Shown: positions 13,471-27,324 of the stretch, piece after piece
How the letters are laid out: the number at the start of each line of letters is the position of its first letter
Numbering within the stretch: the stretch's first letter is position 1
Assembly (NCBI RefSeq): GCF_015832195.1
Contig: NC_052017.1
Span: 90,608,429 to 90,672,428, forward strand
Source: Motacilla alba alba
Lineage: Eukaryota; Chordata; Aves; Passeriformes; Motacillidae
DNA length: 64,000 bases
Direction of reading: 5' to 3'
Notes under the pieces: generated by a model
Database searches by the model: none
The model's input: only the letters and a program-made list of their open reading frames with translations
What the model was told of the DNA's origin: nothing
Position numbers and translations under genes: made by a program

Positions 13471-16207
13471 AATACCCACCACAATGAGTTACTATTACAT
13501 TCCTATTCAATAGACTTCAAAGAGATTAGAGATGGCACACAGAATGGACATAAAGCTGTATCACTGAGTGTCTCCCTGAAATCTTCCTCAGCAGCATCAC
13601 CTACCAAGGGCTTTTCAAAAAGCTCAGTGACTATTTCTTGTACATCTTTTCCATAGAAAATGTGATGTCTTTGCTCAACCCAGTGGAAGTGCTCTCCAGG
13701 CAGCTCATCCCAACAAAGCAGGAAACCTTCTTGTCACTCAGGGATGCTCACCCCACCCCAGACCCATAAAATTATGCTTGTCGTAAGAAACTGTTCTCAA
13801 ATACCAGAAAACCAAAACATGAATATCAAAACAAGAGAAAGAGCATGAGACAGCTGTAAAAAAAAGAATTCTGCAGCTGTTGGAGTCAGTTCCCAGCTCT
13901 CTACCATTCCCCCTGCTTCACAACAGCTGCTGCATAGACCTTGTGGGCGATTTCCAAAATCTTTAACTGAAGCTGTTTTTCCTTATGAGAAAATCACAAT
14001 TTCATTCCTGTTTCCCATTTTAGAAGAAAACAGCACCATGTTCTGGGGGATTTAACTCACAGCCACCTAAATCCTGAGAAAGCTTTCTAAAACCACTTGG
14101 AATTTGCCATGGAGGAGGCTGTGTGTTGAGTGCAACTGCAGCGGTGTAACACAGAGCATTGAGGATACAAAGTATAGTGCAGCTAAAACTGCTCAGTTGC
14201 ATAAATATAGCATTTCCCATATTCTCATGGATGGCAGCCCTTCAAACTACTCAAGTTGGAGGCAAAGTCTGAATACAGGTCAACAGCAATGAACACGGAG
14301 TGGAGAATCACTGGAATTCTCTAAGCTGAGCCCTTCCTGCAGGCATCCCAATTAATGTGCCTCAGGTTTATCAGGATGGCATAACAGCAATAGCCCTCTC
14401 TCCAGTGATGAGTGATTTCACACTTATTTTTCCTGGTACTTTGAATAGTTCTGTCATCCATTTAAATCTCAGCAGTATCAGTCATCAGGGTAAGAGACAA
14501 CTTAACTGATCCATTAATTAGTGAGTGCTTGGAAACAGTTGTTTTCTCCTAAGTGTCCTAGTGCCTTTGAAATATTTTATATAACTGGTATTACCTCTTG
14601 CATCTTATTACCAAAAATATTTTAAAAAATATATAGTACCCTGCTGCCTGCTGTAAGGTCTGATTGACTCCTATTCTGTCCCCCCATGCTCTGTTATCCC
14701 TTGTTCTGAGGTTCTCTTCAAATCCACATAACTATTTACATGAGAAAAATAAAGGGGACTGAGAGCACAGAGAGTGAGTGGACTTTGTTTTGTGAGCTTG
14801 AGAACAATAATCTGCCCGTAGCAAACTATGCTCAGATAAAACACCTGTTAATTTCCAGTAATGAAGTGACCGGGTCCAAAATACTTGAAAAATAAAATGC
14901 TACTGAACAATAGGAAACAGAAGAATGGCAAAAAATAATCAGTGTAAAATTAAACCAATAATCAAAAAACAACACCCCCCAAACATGCAAATGAATGCAA
15001 CTTTTCTGCCCTAACACCTTGCCAGTTCCTAATGTCATGGTTCTTTTTAACTTCAAATTTACAGAACAACACACCCGATGAATGAAACTTGGATTCATGT
15101 GCTCACTAGGTAGTATCACACAGCAGAGAAGTAAAATTCTTCAGAATAGGATTTTACCCATATCTATTAAGGCTTTTCTTATTTCATATTGTGGGCTGTG
15201 CTCTGTTTCACTGTGAAAAGAAGTGTGCACTATCCCCACACCAAAATGCAAATGCTCTGGAATAACACAGAGTCCTGACTATGCCAACACAGGAAAATGT
15301 AGAAACTGGGAGGACTTTGAAGAAAATGAAGAAAGTGAAAAAAGCAAAGAAAAATACTCTGAACTGAAGAATGATTGTGATGGGATTCTTTTGCTTGTAG
15401 CAATGAGAGCACTGCTTTGCCCAGGCACTGATCCTAAATGCTCTGGGCCCCTTGGGGAACTGCTTTATACAGAGTACTGCTGGCTTCTTCCAACAGACAA
15501 GGCACACTGGCTGTCACAGTCACGGTCATGAAATTTATCTTTCTGTAAATGAATTACAGGCTTAGGAAGCCAGCAAGCAGCCAAGCCTCAGAAGACAAAA
15601 CTGGAATTCAAGTTGTCTAAATCATAGTGGACTATTTTGCAAGGTGACCTGCTATTTTATCACAGACTAAGTTCTTACAACATCCCAGCCCAGCTGCTCA
15701 GGACCCAGAACTTTCACAAATCTGAAAAATATCTTCTGAAACAACACTAGCAGTTGAGTGATTCAGAAAGCTGTTACTGTTGTGCCCCTGTGACCTGTAA
15801 AGCTGAAGTCAAAATGAGAGGAAGGTTTTAGGTAGCTGTTCCTGTAAGACGTATTTAAGAGGCCCACCATGTATTTTACTTTTTAGAAGTATTTCTTAAA
15901 ACTAATTATTTGTAGTTCCTGGGAATTCTACTGTTGAAAAATGGATGATTTTTAAATTTTTAATTAGCAAATTTCAGTTGAGAAATGCAAAACCCTATCA
16001 TTTTGTCTTGGTTTGAAACCAACTTGTCCCTACTCCTTCCTTTGGTACCTCAGATGCAACTCATAATCCCATTCTTCTCAGCAGCCTGGGCTTCCCAGAC
16101 AGGTTGTTTGTGCCGTTGCCCATGGGGGAATGGCACAAACTTCCCATTGGGGGAAGTGCACTGTATCTGTTTAATGATGGGGGACACTGCTTTAATTAAT
16201 TGGAACT

Positions 16208-16244
16208 AAAAAAAAAAAGAAAAAAAAAAAAAAAAAAAAAAAAA
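16208..16244 (+). repeat. Poly(A) tract, interrupted by one G
   Basis: Eleven A, one G, then 25 A. The upstream 200 bases match no repeat I recognise, so it may be either a simple repeat or an eroded retroposon tail. Confidence 0.8.
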
Positions 16245-17793
16245 GGGATTCCAAACTAAGCTGCTTCAATTCAAGACAGACACCCCTGAAATCCCCTAAT
16301 GAAATAATGAATTTTTTTGGCCTATATATCTTTTATTAAGAAAAGAAGTCATACACAATTTTACTACCCTGGGCTACATTGAGAGAGAAATGTATTTCTA
16401 GATAGGTGTTTCATTACTGAAGCTTAACAGGAAAGTAAATCTGATCATTTTCCCTTACTCTGCTTCCTTTTTTTTCCCAAAAGATATTCAAAGAAATTAT
16501 AACTTTTATTAAGTGGTGGAAATCCAATAATTTAAATATTATCTTTGGAGAACGATTTTGTTAAACATTAGCAATTTAGAACAACTCTGACATATTTCGT
16601 ATTCATATCCACTGCTTGTTAATTTTTCTCTTTTCATTTTTCTGTCATGTATATTACCCAGTGCAGCTGCCAAGTTCAGCTTAGAGTGTGCTCAACTTTC
16701 ATGAATTTTTCCTTTTATGTTCCTGCTGAATTTATAAAGCAGTTTATAATGAAAATTCACCATAAGAGAAAAATTTACAAGATATTTTTATGGAGCAGTC
16801 ATAAGTTTTACAATTTAAACTGGGAAGCATAACTGTGAAGTCATTGCCATACCTATGGTATATTTTAATCATCTGTCTACAATATGCATGAGCTGGAAAA
16901 TCTTTTTTAAAAAACTGAAGGAGATTTTCCCCTCCTTGAAAAACAACAGAAACAGGAATAGAATTCTGAACTTTGGAGACTGTCATTGACACCAACACTC
17001 TGCAAAGATAGCAGAAATGGAAGGTTACTGAAAGAATTCATTAAAAAGAGTTTGTTGACTCTTTTGTTTTATACACATAAATAGAAAGAAACCATAATAG
17101 AAGGATGTAGCCAATGGCAGTTTCCCCCATGCTCAGAAATCCCCTTCCAAACAGATGACAAAGGCACAGAGAGCACTGCCTCGAGATCCTTCAGCTGAAG
17201 TCTCTCGCTTGAACATTACAGTTGAGAGGCAGCACAGTACAGGAGAAAATAACAGTCTCTTGAATATAAGCTATGGGCCAGCTAGAAATTTACATATCTA
17301 AAGCAACACTTCTGAATCCCCAAGCGTAATCCTCAACTAGCTGTGGAAAAATAGACAGCATTAGTACCCTGGTTCACAGTAAAATATCCCAATTCATGAA
17401 GCCTTCCATCTTGTACCAATTTCAGTCTGTCAGTGGCTTGGATTTTGCTGTAGTCTAGCTCTAAGGGGCACAGGCGATGTGTAGGTATGTGCTGGAGGGG
17501 ATCACCATCACCATTTGGTCTGTTCCCAGGTTTTAATCAGTACCTAAACCAGCAGATAGGAGAGCAGAAAGCTCAGTCTCACTTGGGAGGACACCTAAAG
17601 GAGCAGGGCTCTCAGAAGGAGGAGGGAGAAGGGGCAGCCTTTTTTCTGGGAAACTGCAGAACAGTTATGTTGTAAGGACAGTGGTATTCCAGAGAAACAC
17701 AGGATCTGGGTGTACCCGCAGTATTTTTTCCAGTGCTTCAAGTTTGAGGAGAACAAGAGAGGGATGCAATTTGCAGAGGTAGAGCTCCAACTT

Positions 17794-17852
17794 AGAATCA
17801 TAGAGTATCTTGAGTTGGAAGGAGCCCATAATGATCATTGAGTCCAAGTGCC
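17794..17852 (-). mobile_element. Short CR1 3'-end fragment
   Basis: About 59 bases match the reverse complement of a CR1 3' terminus ('AGAATCATAGAGTATCTTGAG' followed by 'TTGGAAGGAGCCCATAATGATCATTGAGTCCA'). Only the terminal piece is present, a heavily 5'-truncated insertion. The downstream open frame (17848-18201) is not part of it and is unrecognised. Confidence 0.8.
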
Positions 17853-18296
17853 AAAATTTACAGAACTAGGAGCAAAGGAGAGGTCTGCTACAGACCTGAA
17901 TACAGCTTGTGTGACTGAAAGGAGGGCTGACAGTGAAGTCTGTGCTGCAAATAGCCAGTGCACATCAGTAGCTGAATTCATGCTTTTCCTGGAACCTAAT
18001 TACAGCAGAACTGAGAGCATGCCCTTCAATTTAACAACTTCTGTGCGTGGTCAGGAGACCAGTAAGCCAGAACTGAAAGCTAGGTTTGGGAAGGCTAGCA
18101 TGGAACCTTGTCCACACTCTCAGACTCCACAACCATATTCAATGCATTTAATCAGTAGTTACACCTTTTTTGGAACCCTTAACAGAGTGCACTTGAGATA
18201 AACTGAACAATAGAAGTTCTCACTATGCTGAAATTGCTGGTAATGTGCCAAAAAGCAATACCAAATTTACTGAAGTGTTAGTCAGATCAGTAACAT

Positions 18297-18336
18297 TTTA
18301 TTTTATGTTAATAATTTATTTTATGTTAATAATTTG
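18297..18336. repeat. 18-bp tandem duplication
   Basis: TTTTATGTTAATAATTTA occurs twice in succession (from 18301 and 18319). It is a simple AT-rich slippage duplication. Confidence 0.75.
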
Positions 18337-19552
18337 TCAACACTTACAAAAATATTTGAAGCCCTCTTGTGAGCCCTTTTGAATGCCTGCACAGAAGAGC
18401 TAGTAGCTGCTGTTCTGTATGAGATGGCAAGGAGCTGTTGGTGGACTGATTTATCCTTTTTCTGGGGTGGGCAGAGCTCATAAAACACCACAGGCTCATG
18501 GGTCAGCTGGCTGGGCTGCATCCCACAGCAGGAGAGGAGGAAATGGGCTGTGCCAGGAAAAAGGGTGGTGCAAACCACTTCCCCTCTGCAACAAGGAGGA
18601 GGCTTGACCCCATGAGTCAGAGTTCCCAGGTCGGTTTAGCTGTGCTTCTCCTTTACGTGGCTTGAATTGCTTGGTGGAAAGCCAATGTTCTGGGTTTGCT
18701 GTAGAGAGAAAACAGTTAAATCCTTTTGTTAAAAGTATCTGCCCTAGGTTTCCTTTGGTTTAGGGTGGTAAAGCTTCTTCATTGTGTTGTACAAGGATTG
18801 GAGTGGTTCTCCATGAGATTCAACAATACCAGTGTTTGAAAGGTGGTTTTCCATTTAGCACAGTATTACAAAAAGTGTAACTGGTATATTAGTCAATTTG
18901 CCTGACAAATTAAAGACCCTGCCAGAACTCAGCCAGTGCGCTTCTTTCCTTGTTATCTGACTCTGCAGAGATCCTCCTGTTTTGTAGTTGTGAAATTTTA
19001 TTAACTGTCTTGGAACTGGTAACTTCTCAAGTTTAATGGCTGGCATAGTTTCTCACTGCATTTATAGTAACAATAGTCTGTGTGAAAGTAAACCTGAAGC
19101 ATCCTCAAGCTTTATTATAAAAAATACATCTGTTAAGGAGACATCTGCTCTTTTTGTGTGTATGTAGTGCTTGGCATATTTTGCCTCTGTAATCAGAATT
19201 ATACTCTAGATGTAAACAAAGCCTAACTGTTTCTCATGTAGTGCTCAGGTTCCTAGCTTCACTTAAGTAGTATATTATAATACGTAAAGGGATTTGCTTA
19301 AGTGGCAGAGTGTACTGCAGTGCAGCTTAGAAATGCTTGCTGGCAGGACTGGAGTAAAAGGAAATAGGTGGTCTGCACGGAAATATACAGCCAAACTGAT
19401 TCTGGGTAGAATGGGTAGTGAGATTATGACACCAGTTAAAAATATAATCACCAGTGACTCAGCTTCTACTTGAGCAGCTCCCTAACTATCCAGAATGCTA
19501 TCAGTTCAAAACCCATGAGCTATCACATACATATTGGCAAAAACACACAGTG

Positions 19553-19636
19553 AGTCTCATGGTTAGAGCAGAGGACAGAAGAACCCAGGCATCTGTTTAT
19601 GACTTAACTGCAGATTTGCTGTGGAAGTCCAAGTAC
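19553..19636 (+). mobile_element. tRNA-derived SINE-like fragment
   Basis: The stretch contains 'ATGGTTAGAGCAGAGGACAG', then 'AACCCAGGCATCTGT', then 'GATTTGCTGTGGAAGTCCAAG'. The order resembles the tRNA-related head and central part of MIR/AmnSINE-like amniote SINEs ('TGGTTAGAGCAGGGGACTGG', 'CTGGGTTC', 'CTGCTGTGTGACCTTGGGCAAG'). It is diverged and incomplete. A repeat-library search would decide it. Confidence 0.45.
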
Positions 19637-22600
19637 ATTTAACTCTTTATATTCCCTGAACTCCGTTTGCAAACTAGAGGGAAAAAAAAACCAAAAACAA
19701 AAACAAAACAGCTAGATGTGTTGTAAAACTAAAATCCTGTCTTTAAGCATTTAAAGGAAAAGCAAATATGTCAAAGTTAGTCCTAAATCAGTAACTCTTC
19801 TTGCTGTAGCTACTAGTAAATTCCTCCCGGTAAGAAATGCCAAAATGAATTTAAAGTTCAGTCTCTCCTGGAAGTCTCTTGCTTTTGAGAAGGAGGGGAA
19901 AGGAAAGGCACCAGCCACATAAAGGCATTCACTTTAGAACTGCAAATGAGCCTGCACAATGTTTTATCCTTCACCAGTCCTCTTTGTCGCCTCTCTTCTG
20001 ACTGCATTCTTGGAACATCTTGTACAAGAATTTATAAGACTATTTGTTTTATTGCCACATTTTTAACTGCATAGACCACATTGCAGTCTGAGAAATAGTT
20101 TGAAAAGAATGGTAAACTGAGTTATTTTGGTTAAAAACAGTTCTTGCTAAAACCAAAAGCTGTGTTTTTCTCACATTAGAATTAAAAAAAAAATATTTGG
20201 CAGAATCAGGACATGAAAGGTACCTGAAAATTGGAACTGCATAAACAGTGAAATGCTATCAAGAAGAGTTTCATTAGAAATACTTATAAATACTCGTGAC
20301 TTTTGCATATTTAAAATACACAACAGTCACCTCAGTTTTCCGGCATTAGCAGCTTTTCTAACTTGATAAAAATACCTGAATGCAGTGTACCTGTTGATAA
20401 ACAGAATTAAAATCAATCAGAAGTATTTAGAATTTGAGTACTGTTTTTATTAAAACCAAGCTGGAAGCCATAAGCTGTGCCTGGAAGAGAGTGCATATGG
20501 GAATCATCCCTGCACCATGGGTGCAAATAGCCCTTTGCAGGTAAGATCCCTTCAGGTGTCTCACTTCTGCTGCAGAAGGCAGCAGCACTGCTCATCTGCC
20601 AGAAGTGAGGGATGTGCTGCTTTCCTGATTATCAGAGCAGTGGCAGGGGATGGAAGCACTGCAGACTCTGCTCCTCCAGCCATCCTTTTGCACCAGCTGA
20701 TATTTCAGATAAAATGGGTAAATTTAATTTCATGGAAAAAGTGACAAACTACAGCAAACTAATCTGAGTACAGAGATTTCATCAGCAGGCTTTTGGTTAC
20801 TGCAGAGTGCGTTATTGGATGACTGGATCCATGAACTATATGGTAAATATTAAAGAAATATTCAAAATTATATTGTTAAAATGATGACAAAATAGAGTCT
20901 GCTTGTTTCAATCATTCAAATTTCCTTGAGATAAATGACATAGACAATGATTACAGGGAAGTAATACAGGCTAGACACATTATGTGATGAAAGAAAACAA
21001 GTTAAGAGGTGTTAAAATACATTTAGGAAAAATTAATGGGGAAGGCAAGCTTAGAGGCTGCAGACTTATACTTCATAACATAAAGACATAGTTCTCTAAC
21101 AATGTCACTCCTTATCCATAACAAAAAAAGTCTGTGGGAATGGCATTTTTTAATGAGAGGATACAAAATCTGTTGAAAATAGTATTGGATACATTTTTTT
21201 CCCCATAAATATTTAAAATAATTCAATGAATCAATTTTATGCATTACTTTCTACACGCATTCATTTGAATGGTACCATCTGTGATATGTTTGCATAAAAT
21301 GAATTTCAGTCTTGCTACAAAACATTTGTTGAAAAATAATTCTGAATTTACTTTGGAAAATATTCACCGTAGAAATCTGATGAAAGCTCTGTATTCAACC
21401 AAGTAAAAGAAATAACTAGGGAATCTATACCCGATGATATTAGCCTCACTTTTAGCTTTCAAATAACAAATAACACAATATAGGAAATAAAAGAACATTT
21501 TGTTTTACATTTTCCAGTAAAGTCTACACTGGAAAAAAAATGGAAAGAAATTATACTTGTTGCATCAGACTGTTAGAAATTATATGATAGGCTGTCAGAA
21601 AACAAGACTAGTGCTCTTTATAGCCTTCTCCAAGGGATCACAGCTGCCTGGAACATATTACTGGCGCACAAGTAAATGCTGCTGCACAAGGACTCTTCCA
21701 TGTAATTGCTCATTCAGGTTTTCCTTACGATGACTAATATATGGTTCCTGAGTCTTTCAAATGCAAAGGCACTTTCAGGAACTACCAGTGTTGTGACTTA
21801 TATATTGTAACTTAATCCAGTACCCCCTTATTTTGTTGAACTAAGATGTGATACATACCTATGAACATTGGGGAACCACATTCAAAGAATATCCTGAAGC
21901 TTAGCTTGTTATAGGGTTCCAGATTCCTGTTCTAATCTCAGATTTAGAGATCAACAGCTTTCTCCAAGTATTTCAGCATTAGGTCAGAAACAGCTGAAGG
22001 TTCCTAGCTCTGCATTATAATGGAGCGACAGGTTCCGCCTATATTCAACTTGGAGTTTAGCAAAATGTGTTAGAGAAATTGTCCTAAAAAAGAAAGCTGT
22101 GTCTAACCAGCCTGTTGGCCTTGCCTGCCCTCTGTGCTTCAGTGCTGTGGAACAGAGGAGGCTCAGCCATCTCCATTTGCCAACAGGCTTTGATTTAAAA
22201 TGTTCCTCTGAAAACATGGAACTTCTCCATGAAGTTATATTAAAGCTGGCTGAAGAATTCCTTCTCAGATGGAATGGCTATGAATAAACTGGTTAGTGCT
22301 TAACAGCCGCAGGGTTGGAAAAGTATGAATTGAAATGTCCATGTTGGATTGTACTGGAATTTTTTATGAGACCTAAACTGAGTGACTTAGCACAAAGAGA
22401 GGCAGCTATTAACAATAAGAGTTTGACCTCAGATAACAAAATTGAAAGGAGTGGCCTAAACTTAGCGTTTTTATCCTTGATCATAGTTCCTGGCATTGTC
22501 TTCTTCCAAGGCTGAACTTAATACAGTCCTACTTTCCCACCTAAAAAATCTCTATAATCTCTTCTAAGCTGCCCTTCAATTAACAGTTTCAAAATTTTGT

Positions 22601-22693
22601 CTGTCATCCACTGGAAAGGGATAAAAGTTTACACAGCAACATGTCTCAACTAGAAATCATTAAAACACCTACTCAGCTAAACCATGCAAATCC

Positions 22694-22712
22694 TTTTTTT
22701 TTTTTTTTTTTT
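22694..22712. repeat. Poly(T) tract
   Basis: A run of 19 T. It could be the tail of a minus-strand retroposon, but no recognisable body follows on its right. Confidence 0.8.
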
Positions 22713-23190
22713 GAGTAGTATGAGGTCCTGTGGAACAATAAGACTGCTTGTTACTTTGTTACTTTTTCTGACTCTCCAAGATGCTCTCCAAGGCTGGGAT
22801 ATATGGAAAGTAAAAGCCAGGGAATTTAATACACCAATTCTCCCAGCAGCCTCACTTAAATAATAAAGAGAACACTAACTATGGTTGGATCAGCTCTCAG
22901 TACATTCTTGGGATCAAAGGGAAATCTCTTTAAAAAATCCCTAGAAAAATCAGTGACTGATTCTTCCAAACAAAAATTGCCAAGGAAGGAAAAGAAGGTA
23001 ATACCTTCTTGCTAGGAACAAATCTACTTCTGCTCTGAGTTTGTCATTGATCTTTGACTAGAGAAGTCTGTATCTCTGAAAAGCAGAGGAATAACTAATG
23101 ATATGTATCATTAGAAGGTAAATTCAACTTCTGGGATACTTGATGATCAGTACTGTCCTAGGTCACCTTATCAAAGAGCAGGGAAGGAAT

Positions 23191-23222
23191 TCCTCCCCTT
23201 CCTCCTCCCCTCCCTCCCTCCC
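23191..23222 (-). repeat. Polypyrimidine tract with G-quadruplex motif on the minus strand
   Basis: A nearly pure C/T run. Read on the minus strand, 23207-23222 is GGGAGGGAGGGAGGGG, four G-runs with single-base loops, which is a canonical stable quadruplex pattern. The rest (GAGGAAGGGGAGG) is a purine mirror-like tract that could form triplex DNA. No gene is recognised next to it. Confidence 0.7.
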
Positions 23223-24630
23223 AATTTGCATCCATCACATTAGACAGGAGATGAATGGAAAAAGAGATGAGTAAATAGGGATGAACTGTCTCTCACTATC
23301 AGCTCTAGAACAGGACAGAAATAGAGTCATGTCAACTATAAATCTTGTAAGATTCAATAGGTGCATGTTCCCTGAGCCTAATTCCTGCTAGCAATCTTTC
23401 CACATTAGTCTGCCAAAAACTGAGAACACCTGTAGTCCTGAGCATAGGACAAGTAAGAAAAGTTATTAGGTGTTGGGAAGCCAGAATACAACTTTCTTCT
23501 GACCAGAGCTTGGGCTATGTAAGTGAGAGTTCACAAATGTGCCTTTCATTGACCTGTGCCTGACCCACGGGACACAGGAGATGGCAGATGACTTCCACTG
23601 GACAGTTTTAGGCCAGTGTCTGAAGGGTTTTGACTATCACCAAAGAATTTCCTTCAATGAAATCCTAATGGGAGAAGTATAAGGCAATAAAACACTTTGT
23701 AGGGTTTTATTCTTCCTTACTAGAGAATTGTGACCAAGTATATCAGAACCACCTATAAGCAGGCTTGCTGTATTCAAATGAGGAATATGACAAACTACAG
23801 ATTCTAATCTTATGAATATTTTTATCTATAAAAATTGGGGAAAAATATCCTAAGGGATTACAAATGCAGGATTTAAATGAAAAGAATGTTAACTGGAAAG
23901 GAGTTGTGATAAGAGATAGAAAAGTAACAGTCTAATTCAAATTGCATGGCTATAGTACAGTTCCATCATGCACATTAAGTCTATTGGGATCAGTATTTAT
24001 ACATAAAAATCCCTGTCTGAAGATACCTGCTCATGCCTTTTATAAAGTGCCCTTGGAACACTGAACTTTCTCTGAAACTCGTATTTAATATGTGACTTCT
24101 TTTTAAGAAAATTTTAAGAGGAAGAAGCAGAATGATGCATGATTTAGGAGCCAAATGTATTAATTCAGTTTCCATGTTAGTTTCCATGATGAAGGCTTTG
24201 GAGGGAAATGTCTTAAAGCACCTTCAGATACTGAAAAGAACATTAAGAAGGACAAAAGAAACTTATGTTTAAAACCTTAAGTGGACTCTACCATTCTTTG
24301 TTTGGGATGACAGGTAAACCTTCGGAAACATTGCTAAAATAGTATGAGTTGCTCCAGATCACACTTGTAAGTCTTAACTCTACTTTGAAATAAAAAGAGC
24401 AGTGAATCATAAGTTCATTAGTAAAATGTAAAGATTGAAAAGATACTATTGAATCTTTTTTTTCCCCCCTGAATTTAGGTAAGAATTAATTGTGGGGAAC
24501 TGAGCAGTTTCTGTGTTGTACCCAAATGAAGATGAAGCTTGACTGAGATTTCTTCAAAAAAAGATACCACCTTGAAACATTCATAGCTAAACAGATGGGA
24601 AATGGGAATTTAATTTCAAGACCATGATCT

Positions 24631-24702
24631 GAAGCTGGCTAAGCAGGGATTCAAATCAGGTTATGAAAGCTACATGTGTGACCTGTACACCAGGCTACAC
24701 TA
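24631..24702 (+). mobile_element. MIR-like SINE fragment
   Basis: The order 'AGCTGGCTAAGCAGGGATTC', 'AAATCAGG', then 'CCTGTACACCAGGCTACACT' parallels the MIR region 'AGCTAGTAAGTGGCAGAGCC', 'GGGATTCGAACCCAGGT', 'CCACTACGCTACACT'. Similarity is moderate and judged by eye. A repeat-library search would decide it. Confidence 0.4.
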
Positions 24703-27324
24703 ATCTAGGTGGATTTTCACTTTATGTCTTGCCTCTGCTGTGCCCATTTTTAAAAAAAAATGTGTCTTAATCATCTGTCTTTCAAAGTCAAGGATAACTT
24801 CGGCAAGAGCTAAAAGAATATTATCATTTGCTGTATCCCCTCAGCACCTTGATCATAACTTTTGAGAAGGACGCAGAGGTAGGTAAAATACACTTGCTGC
24901 AGTTTCTGCTGGAAGGGCTGAGATTTCCTACCTGATGTGTACCAGTATTTGAGCATGACAGACAGGGTAGAGAGCAATTCCATCAGGATATAATTGTCAA
25001 TTATGTATCACTCTGTGATATGTTAAGTTTCAAAAGGTACAATGTTTTAAAGCAGAGTGATATTTTTCTAATTATGCTGCTTGGTAAGATACATAGTATT
25101 GTGAGAAATCAAAAAGGGTACATATAGAGGCATAGACAGTAAATGAGGTCTTGAGAATCCTGAAGCAACTTGTAGGCTAAATACCTGGCAGGAATCCTGG
25201 AACTGAAAACACAAACTTTCTCCCATAGATTGGTTTCTCCTCTTTTCAGAGAAGTAGGGGGTTTTGCCATCCTTTATGACAGTATTAAAGAAACATTGAT
25301 TAGGAAACCATTTTCTCCTTATCCAAAGCCCACAATTAGATTTCACATTCTGATTGCTAGAATAGACCAATTGTGAAAGGAGAAAGCTTGGACTTTTAAG
25401 TGCTTTCCACCTGTGATCTGCAAACTTGCTCCTGCTGAGGAACTTGAACAATGTCCTGAGCACACCTGAACATGCAATCCTCGTGTGGCACCACTCCAAA
25501 GTATGACAATGGAAGAGTTGCCAGGTCAGGACTACTGTTAGTAAGTACAGCAAAAATCCATTCTGTCAATGTTCTCCATTGCACTGCAGCACCTCATTTT
25601 GCTTTCAAAACTTTTGCCTATTAGGGCCTGTCTACATTAGGATGTTTTCCAAAAATGGCTGATATTGCACTGACAATTCAGTACAAATGTCAGGTTCTAA
25701 GAAATGCTTTTAGTACGTCGAACATGACTGAAAAAGAGAGGCTTCTACATTTTCAGTTATTTACATTATGCTTTCTGGAACTTTTAATATTTAGTATAAA
25801 GTCACTGAATGTACTTATTTCAAAAATCCTTTTGCTCCCTTGGCAATTGCTTGCTGCTTCCCCTTCCATTTCAGCTGCACTTACAATTTTCTGCTCCAAT
25901 TCTGATACTTCAGCATGTACTCTCCTGCTGCCAGAAACAGAATTGAATCCTACCAGCTGCCTGTAAGGGGTTAGCAACAATATCTTTTAGCATTGGAAGT
26001 ATTTTGTTAGTAATGTGTATTAGTAATGCCTTCATTGGGCTTAAGTTGGTTTGTTAACTGAAAAACTAAAACCCATGTTTTAAAAAGAACATACGCTGAA
26101 ACAAAGTGGGGTTTAGTACCCTGTTAATAAGGAATTTTAATGCTATGAACACAAGTCTAGAAGCTGCTCATTTTTTTTAGAACAGATCCAGGTTAATTTA
26201 ACAATTCCTTAACAAATGGCAATGGTTTGGAGGTCAGTGAGGTCTGAAAGATGCAGCGTCCTTAGATATCCCAAGGTTCTTTCCTTTAAGGAGATTAAAA
26301 AAAAAAAAAAAGGAGGAAAACAGAGCAACTGGGATAACTGATACTCGATAAAGTATATTCTTAGATGTTGCAAAGACTTATGCATGACAATCATCGAAAT
26401 AGAACCCATGTGCATTAGCATCTGTGTCATTTTCCCCTACTATCTCATTAACATCACAAAATGCAGACCAACAGGATTTTGATAGCCAGCCAGCTCATGC
26501 ATGTTGCAATTATGCTTCCTCTCATATAATTCCCATACTTTCCTCACATATCTGAGCAAACTAACACAGTATCTGTGATTTAAATCATTAACATCTATAA
26601 GCAGTATCTATATTATCACACTTTTCAAGGAGTGTGGCATTTATTGCATGACTAAGTTAGCAAACGCACATTTGAAAAAGAAAATAGCTTCTAATCTAAG
26701 TATTCATTTGCTGATGAATTAAAATCACCAAGTTATTCAGCACAATTCAAAATGAAAAAGCTGACATATCATTTATTGCAAAGGCCACAGCTATAATGGG
26801 AACGTCATTGTTTCCCTTTCTGCTGGTCTCACACATTCTTTTTAATCTTGATTATTTGTCACCCTGTTAGGGACTTCTTATGGTAATGAAATCTTTTGTC
26901 AGTGATGTAACCAGAGCCTTTTGCTGCATTTTTCCTTCCTACATAAGTTACAATTGCAGTTATAAACACTGTGGAGGTTTTTTCTGAATCACACAATCGC
27001 AGATTGTTTGAAGGAAATGCACATTCCTGGCTGTTGCTAGGTGGCAAATGCTCTTAAAGATTTTGCAGGCTAGAGATTTCTTCAAACCTTTAATCCTCCA
27101 TATTTATTTTATGACCCATAGGAACTGTTAAAAAAACAACAAAATGCCACTGAGTGGTAGGATGATTGTAGATTTGAAAGTGATAAGAGATTTGGCATCA
27201 AAAGCTTATTCCCAATCCTAGCTACAGGTCAGTTTAAGACTTTCATGAGGGTTGATTATCCTGTATCTGCATATTGCAAGGCTGCTCATGCCTTCTTCTA
27301 AAACTGGTGTTATCTCCTGTTTAG

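Larger units (their letters stand above)
13471..27324. other. Intergenic DNA, no recognised gene
   Basis: This long AT-leaning stretch contains one short CR1 piece (17794), two SINE-like fragments (19553 and 24631), homopolymers, a pyrimidine-rich G-quadruplex candidate (23207) and a splice-like motif (24478). Open frames such as 25068-25553 (-, about 161 codons) and 25655-25966 (+, ATG start, 103 codons) resemble no family I recognise and have no conserved-looking borders. I treat them as chance. A pair of open runs at 22099-22515 is discussed in the findings. Confidence 0.55.

Noticed and set aside
25068..25553. A 161-codon minus-strand frame
   Set aside because: No recognised family, no supporting promoter or splice context, ordinary composition. 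Probably chance.
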